Below are positions 41,884 to 54,034 of a stretch of 64,000 bases of DNA, piece after piece (the stretch's first letter is position 1; each line of letters starts with the position of its first letter). The position numbers and the translations under genes were made by a program. The notes beneath the pieces are model-generated. The model made no database searches, was not told the DNA's origin, and worked only from the letters and a program-made list of their open reading frames with translations. Source of the stretch: Solwaraspora sp. WMMD792 (GTDB taxonomy: Bacteria > Actinomycetota > Actinomycetes > Mycobacteriales > Micromonosporaceae); contig NZ_JARUBH010000009.1 of NCBI RefSeq assembly GCF_029626105.1, forward strand, positions 558,001 through 622,000. Reading direction: 5' to 3'.

Positions 41884-42510
41884 ATGCCCCAGCTCCACAC
41901 GTCGGTGATGATCCGGTACGCGACCTACACCGACACCCCGCAAGTGGCCAAGACACTGGTGGAGGCATTTCTGGACACCCCCGAGTCGTCCTGGCTGATC
42001 CCGGACCCGGTCGCCCGTCGCCGGGTCTACCAGCGGTTCTGTCCGGCGCTGATCGACTACGGGCTGCGCCAGGGCAGTATCTACCTCACTGAGGACTACA
42101 GCGCGGTGGCGGTGTGGCGTCCGTGCAGCCTGATCCTGCCCAACCCGGTCGAGTACGAGCAGCTGCTCGACGACACCTGTGGTGAGTACGCGTACCGGTT
42201 CCGGTTGCTGGACAACGCCCTCGCCGAACGACACCCGGTGGGCGAGCACCACTATCTGGCGTACCTCGGGGTCGCCCCGGACCGGCAGGGCTACGGCCTC
42301 GGTACGGCATTGCTGAACCACCGGCACGCCATCTTCGACACCGCCGGCAGCGCCGCCTACGTGGTGGCCAGCAGCCCCGGAGCCCGCGACCTGTACGCCC
42401 GGCTCGGCTACCGGCTCACCGCCACGGCCCCGTTCCACCTGCCCGACGGCGGACCGCTGCTCTGGCCGATGTGGCGGCAGCCGCAGCTGGCCCGCCGGCA
42501 CCTGAACTGA
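41884..42510 (+). CDS. GNAT family acetyltransferase
   Basis: 208 residues. N-terminal IRYATYTDTPQVAKTLVEAF, then the acetyl-CoA loop in YLAYLGVAPDRQGYGLGTAL (motif A, Q/RxxGxG/A as RQGYGLG) and the C-terminal ARDLYARLGYRLTATAPFHL. The acceptor is unknown. ATG 41884 follows GAGAGGCGAG; an earlier ATG at 41830 would add 18 Cys-rich residues of low likelihood. It is flanked by a terminator on the left and asd on the right. Confidence 0.88.
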   Translation: MPQLHTSVMIRYATYTDTPQVAKTLVEAFLDTPESSWLIPDPVARRRVYQRFCPALIDYGLRQGSIYLTEDYSAVAVWRPCSLILPNPVEYEQLLDDTCGEYAYRFRLLDNALAERHPVGEHHYLAYLGVAPDRQGYGLGTALLNHRHAIFDTAGSAAYVVASSPGARDLYARLGYRLTATAPFHLPDGGPLLWPMWRQPQLARRHLN

Positions 42511-42605
42511 TCACGCGTACCTGATCTGACTGCGCGGGGGTACGCCGACGGGCCGGAAGGTGACGCCGGACAACTCGGTTCCGTCCCGGCCCGGCCCGTC
42601 GGTAA

Positions 42606-43661
<1,056 letters not shown>

Positions 43662-43699
43662 GCCAGCTGACACACAACCGATCAGCCGTCACACCGCCG

Positions 43700-43733
43700 G
43701 AACGGGTCGTCGTCAGTCGGCGGCGACCCGTTC
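43700..43733. terminator. Terminator between asd and SpoIIE-type phosphatase gene
   Basis: GAACGGGTCG and CGACCCGTTC form a perfect 10-bp stem with a 14-base loop between the converging genes; it overlaps the last codons of the phosphatase gene. Confidence 0.6.
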
Positions 43734-44849
43734 GGCGAGCAGCATCGCGGCGTCGTCGCTGATCTGGCCGCCGGCGTGGCGCTGCAGCTCAGTGACGACG
43801 CGGTCCAGCGCCTCCCGCCGGTCCGGCAGTTCCAGGCACGCGGTCACCCGGTCCGAGGCGAGGAACTCACCGCGGCCGTTGCGGGCCTCCACCAACCCGT
43901 CGGTGTAGAGCAGCAGCCGGTCTCCGACCTGCCACGGCCGGGTCAACCGGAGCGGGTCCGGCGCGTCGCGGCGCAGCCCCAGCGGCGGGTGCCGGTCGCC
44001 GGGCTCCAGGATCTCCAGCGTTCCGGCTGAGGTCCGCAGCGCCGGCGCCGGATGGCCACAGTTGATCACGGTCAGCGTGTCGTCGGTGAGCTGCACCAGG
44101 GCGGCGGTGACGAATTGCGCCGGTTGCCCGGTACCTATCCCGTCCCGGTACACCGCCTGGTCCAGATCGGCGGCGACGGCGGACAGTTCCGGCTGCACGA
44201 AGGCGGACTGCCGGAAGGCACCCATCACGGTGGCCGACATCTGGACCGCCTGCAGCCCTTTGCCGCACGCGTCCCCGATGATGATCCGGGTCCCGTACGG
44301 GCTGTCCACGACGGCGAACAGGTCACCGCCGACGTTGGCCGCCTCGGACGCGGACAGATACCGGGCGACCAGGGCGACATCGCCCAGCTGCGGGGGCGGT
44401 GCGCGCAGCACCGCCCGCTGCGCGACCTCGGCGATCTCGGTCATCCGGCGCAGCCGGGCCTCCCGCAGGTTCCGGGACCGGGCCACGTAGATCGACACGA
44501 TGCCGACCGCGAAGACGACACTGCTGCGCAGCAGATGGTCCAGGCTGCCGAACATGCCGCTGGGTAGCCCGGCGACCAACGCGACGACGCAGGCGACCGC
44601 GGTGACCAGCGCGGTCCGTCGGGTCTTCTCGACGGCGGCGGCGAGCAGCGGGGCCAGCGACAGGAACCCGAGAACGACCGCGTTTGTCTGAGTCAGCACG
44701 TCGATGACGGTGATGACCGCGATCAGCGCCAACGCCAGCGGCATTCCGCGCCAGCGTTCGGTGCGGTGCAGCAACGACCGGTCGGCCGGGTGCGGCACCC
44801 GCGAATCCGGCAAAAGAGGCTTACGCCAGCTGACCCGGCGTGCCCACAC
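43713..44849 (-). CDS. Membrane-bound PP2C (SpoIIE-type) serine phosphatase
   Basis: 378 residues. Four to five membrane helices (MPLALALIAVITVIDVLTQT, VLGFLSLAPLLAAAV, TALVTAVACVVALVAGL, SSVVFAVGIVSIYVAR) are followed by a short linker helix and the SpoIIE catalytic domain with metal-binding SEAANVGGDLFAVV, GDACGKGLQA, NCGHPAPAL and ISDDAAMLL. These phosphatases activate anti-sigma antagonists; no antagonist gene is next to it, so the partner is elsewhere. GTG 44849 is used. Confidence 0.92.
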   Translation of the reverse strand: MWARRVSWRKPLLPDSRVPHPADRSLLHRTERWRGMPLALALIAVITVIDVLTQTNAVVLGFLSLAPLLAAAVEKTRRTALVTAVACVVALVAGLPSGMFGSLDHLLRSSVVFAVGIVSIYVARSRNLREARLRRMTEIAEVAQRAVLRAPPPQLGDVALVARYLSASEAANVGGDLFAVVDSPYGTRIIIGDACGKGLQAVQMSATVMGAFRQSAFVQPELSAVAADLDQAVYRDGIGTGQPAQFVTAALVQLTDDTLTVINCGHPAPALRTSAGTLEILEPGDRHPPLGLRRDAPDPLRLTRPWQVGDRLLLYTDGLVEARNGRGEFLASDRVTACLELPDRREALDRVVTELQRHAGGQISDDAAMLLAERVAAD

Positions 44850-45010
44850 GACGTGCTCCCTACCCGGCCTGCCCGCCCGTGCACCTCGTGCCGGCGCGGC
44901 CGTTTCGACCTGCGAGCGTAGCCGATCCCACCGACCGGGGGAGGGCGCTGGTTTTCCGCTCCCGACCCCGGGTACCCCGAAGACGGCGCCGACACCGAGA
45001 GGAGTGCGCG

Positions 45011-45427
45011 ATGACGACCGTCGGAGAGTTCATGACAGCCCGGCCGTTCACCATGGACGCGAGTGACATGTTGACGGCGGCGGCGCGGCAGATGCGGGAT
45101 GCCGACATCGGCGACATCATCGTCACCAACGGCAGCGATATCCAAGGAATCGTGACCGACCGGGACATCACGGTCCGGGCGGTGGCATCCGAGATGGATC
45201 CGTCGATGACCCAGCTCAGCCAGATCATCACCGAGGACGTGGTGGTCGTGTCGCCGTACGACGACGCGGTCGCGGCCGCGGAGCTGATGCGGACCTACTC
45301 GGTACGGCGGCTGCCGGTGGTCGACGACGGCCGGCTGGTCGGCGTCGTCTCCATGGGTGACCTCGCCGTCGAGTGGGAACCGGATTCGGTGCTGGCCGAC
45401 ATCAGCACCGACGACCCGAACAACTGA
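45011..45427 (+). CDS. Two-CBS-domain protein (Hrp1-like)
   Basis: 138 residues from ATG 45011 behind GAGGAG. Two CBS domains: VGEFMTARPFTMDASDMLTA to GIVTDRDITVRAVA, and SQIITEDVVVVSPYDDAVAA to LVGVVSMGDLAVEW. Paired CBS domains bind adenine nucleotides; hypoxia-linked proteins of this size (Hrp1 of M. tuberculosis) are close in form. Followed by a large hairpin and an NDH-type gene. Confidence 0.92.
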   Translation: MTTVGEFMTARPFTMDASDMLTAAARQMRDADIGDIIVTNGSDIQGIVTDRDITVRAVASEMDPSMTQLSQIITEDVVVVSPYDDAVAAAELMRTYSVRRLPVVDDGRLVGVVSMGDLAVEWEPDSVLADISTDDPNN

Positions 45428-45486
45428 CCACCGGACCGCCGCCGCGCCCACCGGGCCCGGTGAGCGGCACCGGAAACCCTCTGGTG

Positions 45487-45548
45487 GGTGTCCCCGACAG
45501 GTCTGCCCGGTCTCCCCGGCGCCCGGGTCCGGCAGACACGGGGACACC
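45487..45548 (+). terminator. Multi-part hairpin between the CBS and oxidoreductase genes
   Basis: GGTGTCCCCG pairs with CGGGGACACC (outer 10 bp), and GTCTGCC with GGCAGAC (inner 7 bp), with a GC-rich centre. It is 36 bases before the oxidoreductase start. It may end the CBS transcript or fold in the 5' leader of the next. Confidence 0.55.
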
Positions 45549-45584
45549 TGCTTGCGCTCTCACCCACCCCGATCGGAGATCAGT

Positions 45585-46892
45585 ATGAAGCGACCACGCA
45601 TCGTCATCGCGGGTGCCGGCTTCGCCGGCTACCAGGCTGCCCGTACCCTGTCCCGGCTGGCCCGGGGGTCCGCCGAGATCGTCCTGATCAACCCGACCGA
45701 CTACTTCCTGTACGTGCCGTTGCTGCCCGAGGTCGCCTCGGGTGTGCTGGAGCCGCGCCGGGTCACCGTCTCGCTGCCGGACACCCTGCCCGGCGTGCGG
45801 GTGGTGCTCGGCGAGATCGACCAGATCGACCTGCCGGACCGGCGGATCTGCTACGTCGACGGCGAGGGCGACCGGGCCGAGTTGAGCTACGACCGGTTGA
45901 TCGTCTCCATCGGCAGCGTCAACAAGCTGCTGCCGATCCCCGGCGTCAACGAGCACGCGCACGGCTTCCGGACCCTGCCGGAGGCGCTCTACCTGCGCGA
46001 CCACCTCACCCGGCAGATCGAACTCGCCGACCTGAGTGACGATCCGGCCGAGCGGGCCGCCCGGTGCACCTTCGTCGTGGTCGGTGCCGGATACACCGGT
46101 ACGGAGGTCGCGGCGCACTGTGTCTCCGCCACCGACCTGCTGGTCCGCCGGCATCCCCGGCTCGCCGGCCAGCAGGTGCGCTGGCTGCTGCTCGACCTGG
46201 CCGACCGGGTGCTGCCCGAGCTGGACGAGCGGATGTCGGTCACCGCGCAGAAGGTCCTCGACGCGCGGGGCGTCGAGACCCGGTTCGGCACCTCGGTCCG
46301 CGAGGCGACCAGCGACGGGGTGCGTCTGTCCGACGGGGAGTTCATCCCGACCCGGTCGCTGATCTGGTGCGTCGGGGTGCGCCCCGACCCGGTGGTGGAC
46401 GAATTGGGACTGACCACCCTGAAGGGCCGGCTGGTGGTCGACGAGTTCCTCGCCGTACCGCAGCATCCGGAGGTGTACGCGTGCGGTGACGCCGCCGCGG
46501 TGCCCGACCCGAACCGGCCGGGCGAGGTCACCCCGATGACCGCCCAGCACGCCGTCCGGCAGGGCAAGCTGGCCGCGCAGAACGTCGCCGCGTCGTACGG
46601 GCACGGCTCGTTCCGCCCGTACCGGCACAAGGACCTGGGGTTCGTGGTCGACCTCGGCGGCGCGCAGGCGGCGGCGAACCCGCTGCACGTGCCGATCTCC
46701 GGCCCACTGGCCAAGGCGGTGACCCGGGGCTACCACCTGGCGTCGATCCCGGGCAACCGGATCCGGGTGGCGGCCGACTGGACGTTGGAGTCGTTGCTGT
46801 CGCGCCAGGGCGTGCAGCTCGGTCTGGTACCGCCGGCGGCGGTACCGCTGGACACCGCGTCGCCGGAGCTGGTGTACCCGGTCGGCCGCTGA
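45585..46892 (+). CDS. NDH-2-like NAD(P)/FAD-dependent oxidoreductase
   Basis: 435 residues with two Rossmann folds: IVIAGAGFAGYQAARTL (FAD) and CTFVVVGAGYTGTEVAAH (NADH). YACGDAAAVP is the second FAD motif and TPMTAQHAVRQGKLAAQNV the C-terminal signature of type II NADH dehydrogenases. It likely passes electrons from NADH to quinone at the membrane face. Start ATG 45585 has CGGAG ahead. It follows the CBS gene at 157 bases. Confidence 0.9.
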   Translation: MKRPRIVIAGAGFAGYQAARTLSRLARGSAEIVLINPTDYFLYVPLLPEVASGVLEPRRVTVSLPDTLPGVRVVLGEIDQIDLPDRRICYVDGEGDRAELSYDRLIVSIGSVNKLLPIPGVNEHAHGFRTLPEALYLRDHLTRQIELADLSDDPAERAARCTFVVVGAGYTGTEVAAHCVSATDLLVRRHPRLAGQQVRWLLLDLADRVLPELDERMSVTAQKVLDARGVETRFGTSVREATSDGVRLSDGEFIPTRSLIWCVGVRPDPVVDELGLTTLKGRLVVDEFLAVPQHPEVYACGDAAAVPDPNRPGEVTPMTAQHAVRQGKLAAQNVAASYGHGSFRPYRHKDLGFVVDLGGAQAAANPLHVPISGPLAKAVTRGYHLASIPGNRIRVAADWTLESLLSRQGVQLGLVPPAAVPLDTASPELVYPVGR

Positions 46893-46907
46893 CCTGGTAC
46901 GGAGCCG

Positions 46908-47587
46908 TCACCCGAACCGTAGGTGGGGTCGGCGGCGTAGCCGTACCCCGGTGGCGATCGCGACCAGGGCGACCATCGTGACCGCGACGACCGCGCCGTG
47001 CAGCAGCCCTCGGTCGAGGTAGCCGCTGTCGGTGTGGTCGATCGCGTAGGTGGCGATCTCCCGGCTGAACCAGAACGGCAGCGCCCGCGCGGCCGGGCTG
47101 GCCGGGTCCATCACCATCTGCAGCCCGACGATGGTCAGCAGGATCAGGGTGCCTTCCAGCTCGCGGGGCAGCACCGCGCTGATCGCCAGCCCGAACGGCA
47201 CCGCCACGGCGACCATCACCAGCATGATCAGGCCGATCGCCCCGTGCCGTACACCGGGCTGGTCGAACAGCACCAGCAGGAAGTACGGCACGGAAAGCAG
47301 CACACCGACCGCCCACAGCGCCAGCAGTCGGCCGGCCCACAGCTGCGCTGGCCGGTAGCCGGTCAGCCGCAGCCGGGTCTCCAGATCACGGTTGGCGTTG
47401 CCGGCAAACAGCGCCGCCGTGCTCAGCGCCCAGCCGAGCCCGAGGCAGACGAACCGGATCGACTGCCCGGCGAAATCGCCCCGACGGGCCAGATAGAAGC
47501 AGAGCGGAAAGACCAGCAGGATCGCCAGTACGCCGCGTCGCCGGGACGTCTCGCGCAACGTCATCTCCGCCACGGTCAGCACCCGGC

Positions 47588-47591
<4 letters not shown>
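46908..47591 (-). CDS. ABC-2 type transporter permease
   Basis: 227 residues, six helices, basic N-terminus MSRVLTVAEMTLRETSRRRG, then FPLCFYLARRG, SIRFVCLGLGWALSTAALFA and YFLLVLFDQPG. Its last helix pair and RLRRRPHLRFG tail are as in small ABC-2 exporters. ATG 47591 overlaps the ATPase gene by four bases. Together with that ATPase it forms an exporter controlled by PadR; the cargo is unknown. Confidence 0.85.
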
Positions 47592-48408
<817 letters not shown>

Positions 48409-48412
<4 letters not shown>

Positions 48413-48747
48413 GAGGTGGTCACCTCCTGCAGGATCGTGTCGACACCGGTGGCGAAGGACCGCCAGTCGGCGGTGGTCTGGCGCAGCCGCTGCGCACCGG
48501 ACTCGGTCAGCCGGTAGTACTTGCGGGCCGGGCCGCTGGTGCCGGCGCGCCATCGGGCGTCGACCAGGCCGGTCCGTTGCAGCCGGAGCAGTACGGGGTA
48601 GAGGGTGCCGCCCTTGATCGGCCCGAGCCCGGCCGCCTGCAGCGACTGGGCCAGCTCGTAACCGTACGACTCGTGCCGGTGCAGCGCCGCGAGCACACAG
48701 AGGTCGAGCACCCCGCGCAGCCACTGGCCCCGCCGTTCCTGATCCAC
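48409..48747 (-). CDS. PadR-family transcriptional regulator
   Basis: 112 residues from GTG 48747: VDQERRGQWLRGVLDLCVLA, the PadR winged helix with RHESYGYELAQSLQAAGLGP and KGGTLYPVLLRLQRTGL, then ARKYYRLTESGAQRLRQTT. No ribosome-binding site precedes the GTG, and a TATCTT -10 box ends about seven bases before it, so the message is probably leaderless. A palindrome overlaps this -10. It heads the operon PadR, HAAS-ATPase, permease. Confidence 0.9.
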
Positions 48748-48755
48748 GGCCAGAA

Positions 48756-48772
48756 AGATAGCAGCGCTATCT
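48756..48772. promoter_or_regulatory. PadR operator overlapping a leaderless promoter
   Basis: AGATAGCAGCGCTATCT is a 7-3-7 palindrome. Its left part on the coding strand contains the -10 box TATCTT, so PadR binding here would block transcription of its own operon. Confidence 0.65.
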
Positions 48773-48898
48773 AGGTGGCGCCACAACCTACCCCGAGTTC
48801 GCTGGTTCCCGTGCGGCGCTGGTTTCCGTACGGCGCTGTTTCCGTGCCGGGCCGGCGGGTACCCGATCGACAGTGACGACCCGTCGGAGAGGGAGAGA

Positions 48899-49531
48899 AT
48901 GATGGACATCGGCATCATCGGCGCCGGCAACGTCGGCTCGGCCCTGGCCCGGCGGCTGACCGAGGTCGGTCACCAGGTGACGATCTCCGCGTCCAGCCCG
49001 GATTCGCCGCGGCTGGCCGAGGCGACCACCGGCACCGGGGTGACCGCCGGCGACGCCGCCCAGGCGGCGGACGCCGAGCTGGTCGTGCTGGCGGTGCCGT
49101 ACACCGGGATCGGTGACGCGCTCGCCGGGCCGGTCGCCGACGCGTTGGCCGGCAGCACAGTGATCGACGTGACCAATCCGCTCGGCCCGGACCACATGTC
49201 GCTGCGGGTCGGGCACGACACGTCCGCCGCCGAGCAGGTCGCCGAGATGGTCCCGGCGGCCAACGTGGTCAAGGCGTTCAACACGGTGCTCGCCCCGAAC
49301 CACGCCCGGCCGGTTCTCGGCGGCGTCCGGCAGTCGGTGCCGGTCGCCGGCGACGACCTGGCCGCCAAGAAGACCGTCCAGGAACTCGGCACGCAGTTGG
49401 GCTTCGACACGGTTGACGCCGGCCCGCTGTCCAGCGCCCGCTACCTGGAGCCGGTCGCCGCGCTGCTCATCCAGGTGGCCTATGGCGGCGGTGCCGGTCC
49501 GACGGTCGGTTTCGCGCTCGCGCGCGACTGA
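48899..49531 (+). CDS. NADPH-dependent F420 reductase-like protein
   Basis: 210 residues of the F420H2:NADP+ oxidoreductase-like Rossmann family: DIGIIGAGNVGSALARRLTE, ISASSPDSPR, AELVVLAVPYTGIGDAL, VIDVTNPLG, VVKAFNTVLAP and AGPLSSARYLEPVAALLIQ. Members pass hydride between NADPH and cofactor F420, which Micromonosporaceae make, but some act on other quinones or dinucleotides. The start is at ATG 48899 or the next codon, after GGGAGAG. Confidence 0.85.
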   Translation: MMDIGIIGAGNVGSALARRLTEVGHQVTISASSPDSPRLAEATTGTGVTAGDAAQAADAELVVLAVPYTGIGDALAGPVADALAGSTVIDVTNPLGPDHMSLRVGHDTSAAEQVAEMVPAANVVKAFNTVLAPNHARPVLGGVRQSVPVAGDDLAAKKTVQELGTQLGFDTVDAGPLSSARYLEPVAALLIQVAYGGGAGPTVGFALARD

Positions 49532-49645
49532 CGGCGGTCGAGCCCTCGGGTCGGGTGAACCGCAATCCTGGCCGTATGGTGGACGGGTGTCGTGCGTGCC
49601 GTGTCCGGCAGGACGGACGCATCCGTTGAGACCCGAGGAGTTCTA

Positions 49646-51115
<1,470 letters not shown>

Positions 51116-51142
51116 CCCGCACAGCGCGTCCGGTCTGGCCGC

Positions 51143-52594
51143 TCAGGCGGCCAGGCCGAGGGCCTCGGCGGCGGCCCGGCCGTTGGCGTGACTCGCACCG
51201 TAGGTGGTGACGAAGGCCCGTACTCCGGCCGGGCGCCAGGCCGACGGCCAGCCCATCTCCACCACCGCGACCGGGTGCCGGGCGGCCAGCCGTTCGACCA
51301 GGTCACCGGCGCCGGGCACCCGGTGCAGGTGCCGGCCGACCAGCACCAACGGCCGGCCGTCGGCGGCCGCCGCGACCTGCTCGGCGGTTACCTCGGCCGG
51401 TGCCACCCGCAGTTGCCGGGCGTTGCCGAGGTGCGGTCCGAGGCCCCACGGCACCCGGCCCTCGGCGATCGTCGAGCCGGCGGTCAGCTGCACCACCAGT
51501 GCGTCGGCCAGCCCGTCGAGGGTGCCTTCCACCCGGACGGCGCGGCGGGCGGCGGTGTACCCCAGGTCGGCCGGGCCGGCGGTCCCATCCGCCGCCGGCC
51601 AGACCACGGCGGCCAGCGCGGTCACCCGGTCGGCCGCCTGTTCGACCCGGCCGACCGGCAGCGTCCCGTCGCCGATCGCGGCGATGATGCCCGCCGCGAC
51701 CCGTTCGACAAGTGCGTGGTCCACCCGGGCGCCGATGCAGAGCAGGTCGGCACCGGCGGCCAGGGCGGCGACCGCCGCCGGGACGATCCCACCGGCGGCC
51801 AGGGTGGCACCCCGCATCTCCAGCGCATCGGTGACGATCACCCCGGTGAAGCCGTACTCGTCGCGGAGCAGGCCGGTCAGCGCGGCCCGGCTGAAGGTGG
51901 CCGGCGCGTCGCCGGTCAACGCCGGGACCCGGATGTGCGCGGTCATGATCGCCGGGGTGCCGGCTTCGACCACGGCGGCGAACGGCGGCAGGTCCCGCCG
52001 GCGCAGCACCGCCATCGGTACGTCGACAGTGGGCAGTTCGAGGTGCGAGTCGGTGACCGTGGCGCCGTGGCCGGGGAAGTGCTTGGCGCAGCCGGCGACC
52101 CCGGCGTCGGCCAGCCCGGCGACGGCCGCCACCGCGTGCGTGGCGACCAGCGCCGGATCGGCCCCGAACGACCGGGTGCCGATGATCGGGTTGTCGTCGG
52201 CGGTGTTCACATCGACGGTCGGGGCCAGATCGAGGTTCGCCCCGCAGGCGGCGAGTTCGTCGCCGATCGCCCGGTAGACCTGCCGGGTCAGCGCCGGGTC
52301 GTCGACCGCGCCGAGCGCCGCGTTGCCGGGGTACGGGCTGCCGGTGGCGTGCGCCAGCCGGGTCACGTCGCCGCCCTCCTCGTCGATGGCGATCAGCACG
52401 TCGGCCCGGGCGGCCCGCAGCGCGTCGGTGGCGGCCCGCAGCTGTTCGGGTCGGTCCACGTTGCCGCCGAACAGGGTGTGCCCGGCGAGCCCGTCGCCGA
52501 CCAGGTCGATCGCCCACTGCGGGACGGTGGTGCCGGGGTAGGCGGCGAGCAGGGTGCGCAGCGCCAGCCGCCGCAGCGCCGGGTCGTTCGGCAT
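51143..52594 (-). CDS. Glycoside hydrolase family 3 (NagZ-like)
   Basis: 483 residues. GH3 TIM-barrel features: LIAIDEEGGDVTRL, LDLAPTVDVN, SFGADPALVATHAVA, the KHFPGHG loop with the catalytic His-Asp pair typical of NagZ, and EMRGA following VIVTDAL with the nucleophile Asp. A C-terminal GH3_C-like part completes it. Intracellular, no signal peptide. It likely releases beta-linked N-acetylglucosamine or glucose. It is divergent from a ROK regulator that probably controls it. Confidence 0.92.
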   Translation of the reverse strand: MPNDPALRRLALRTLLAAYPGTTVPQWAIDLVGDGLAGHTLFGGNVDRPEQLRAATDALRAARADVLIAIDEEGGDVTRLAHATGSPYPGNAALGAVDDPALTRQVYRAIGDELAACGANLDLAPTVDVNTADDNPIIGTRSFGADPALVATHAVAAVAGLADAGVAGCAKHFPGHGATVTDSHLELPTVDVPMAVLRRRDLPPFAAVVEAGTPAIMTAHIRVPALTGDAPATFSRAALTGLLRDEYGFTGVIVTDALEMRGATLAAGGIVPAAVAALAAGADLLCIGARVDHALVERVAAGIIAAIGDGTLPVGRVEQAADRVTALAAVVWPAADGTAGPADLGYTAARRAVRVEGTLDGLADALVVQLTAGSTIAEGRVPWGLGPHLGNARQLRVAPAEVTAEQVAAAADGRPLVLVGRHLHRVPGAGDLVERLAARHPVAVVEMGWPSAWRPAGVRAFVTTYGASHANGRAAAEALGLAA

Positions 52595-52734
52595 GTTCTC
52601 CCCCTCCGTGGCGTCTCCGCGGTCCGAGTGGCGCACCGGGGAGGCGCTGTTCGTTGCCGGTGAGTGCCGGGTCGTCCGACCGCCGAGGGTGTCACCGGCG
52701 ACTACGCTACGGCTACTTCCGTTGCGGATGCCAA

Positions 52735-52757
52735 GATAATAGTTAACTTTCCTAAAT
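52735..52757. promoter_or_regulatory. AT-rich promoter/ROK operator
   Basis: GATAAT (52735-52740) looks like a -10 box and is joined to TTAACTTTCCTAAAT, which contains the TTTCCTAA half-site commonly recognised by actinobacterial ROK repressors. It lies between the divergent GH3 and ROK genes. Confidence 0.5.
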
Positions 52758-52773
52758 GCTAGAGGACGACCAC

Positions 52774-53949
52774 ATGGGTTCCCCGCGCCTGCCCGGCACG
52801 CCCCGGCTGCTGCGAGCGCTCAACGACCGGGCGGCGCTGGAGCTGCTCATCGCCCGCGGACCACTCACCCGGGCCCAACTCGGCGAGCTGACCGGACTGT
52901 CCAAAGTGACAGCGTCGCAGCTGGTCGAGCGGCTGGAAGGACGCGGGCTGGTCACCCGGGTCGGCGAACAGGCCGGTGGCCGGGGCCCCAACGCCCAGCT
53001 GTACGCCGTACAGCCGGCCAGCGCGCACGTCGTCGGAGTCGACGTCGGACCGGACCGGGTGGTGGCCGCCTGCGCCGACATCACCGGATCGGTGATCGGC
53101 CGGGTCGAGCAGTCCACCAGGGACACCGACGACCCGGTCGGTGTGGTGCACAACGCGGTGGTGCAGGCCGCCAGCAGCGCCGAGACCCAGCTGGCCAGCG
53201 TACGGCGGGTGGTGCTGGGCACCCCCGGCCTGGTCGACCCGGCCAACGGCGACATCACCTTCGCGTACAACCTGCCGCGCTGGCACCGCGGCCTGCTCGC
53301 CGCGCTGCGCGAGGACCTGGACACCACCGTCGTTTTCGAAAACGACGTCAACCTCGCCGCCGTCGCCGAGGCACACGCCGGCGCCGCCCGCGACGTGCCC
53401 GACTTCGTGCTGGTCTGGGCCGGCGTCGGGGTCGGCCTGGCGATCATGCTCGGCGGCCGGTTGCACCACGGCAGCACCGGCGCGGCCGGCGAGATCGGCT
53501 ACCTGCCGGTGCCCGGTGCGCCGATCCCGCGCGACGTCTCCCGCCGGGCCAAGCCGGCGTTCCAGCAGCTCGCCGGCGCCGACGCGGTCCGCGCGGTGGC
53601 CCGCGAACACGGGTTCCGGGCGGCCAGCGCGGGTGACGCGGTGCGGGCCGCGATCGCCGCCGGCACCCGGGGCGGGCCGTTGCTCGACGAGCTGGCCCGC
53701 CGGCTCGCGCTCGGTGTCGCCAGCAGCTGCGTGGTGCTCGACCCGCCGCTGGTCGTGCTGACCGGCGAGGTCGGCCAGGCGGGCGGCAGCGCTCTCGCCG
53801 AGCGGGTGCAGCACGAGGTCGCCGCGATCACCCTGGTCGCGCCCCGGGTGGTGGTCACCGAGCTGACCGAGGAGCCGGTGCTGCAGGGCGCCCTGCGGAC
53901 CGCCCTCGACGCGGCCCGCGACGAGGTCTTCGGATCCACCGTGGCCTGA
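52774..53949 (+). CDS. ROK-family transcriptional regulator
   Basis: 391 residues: winged helix at about 20-75 (ALELLIARGPLTRAQLGELT, LSKVTASQLVERLEGRG) and the ROK domain (VVGVDVGPDRVVAACADITG, FENDVNLAAVAEAHAG, TGAAGEIGYLPVPG). The CxCGxxGC zinc cluster of typical ROK proteins is absent, as in some regulators. ATG 52774 is chosen because AGAGGA precedes it, while ATG 52756 lies within the supposed operator. Divergent from the GH3 gene. Confidence 0.9.
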   Translation: MGSPRLPGTPRLLRALNDRAALELLIARGPLTRAQLGELTGLSKVTASQLVERLEGRGLVTRVGEQAGGRGPNAQLYAVQPASAHVVGVDVGPDRVVAACADITGSVIGRVEQSTRDTDDPVGVVHNAVVQAASSAETQLASVRRVVLGTPGLVDPANGDITFAYNLPRWHRGLLAALREDLDTTVVFENDVNLAAVAEAHAGAARDVPDFVLVWAGVGVGLAIMLGGRLHHGSTGAAGEIGYLPVPGAPIPRDVSRRAKPAFQQLAGADAVRAVAREHGFRAASAGDAVRAAIAAGTRGGPLLDELARRLALGVASSCVVLDPPLVVLTGEVGQAGGSALAERVQHEVAAITLVAPRVVVTELTEEPVLQGALRTALDAARDEVFGSTVA

Positions 53950-54034
53950 CCCCGGGGACACCCGTCGGGTGGTGCCGGCCACCCCGGCGCGGCCAGGTGG
54001 GGCGGCACCACCCACGGCGTGATTGGATGGTCCG

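Noticed and set aside
49532-49645. SAH riboswitch upstream of ahcY
   Set aside because: Conserved riboswitch cores could not be found in the 114-base leader.
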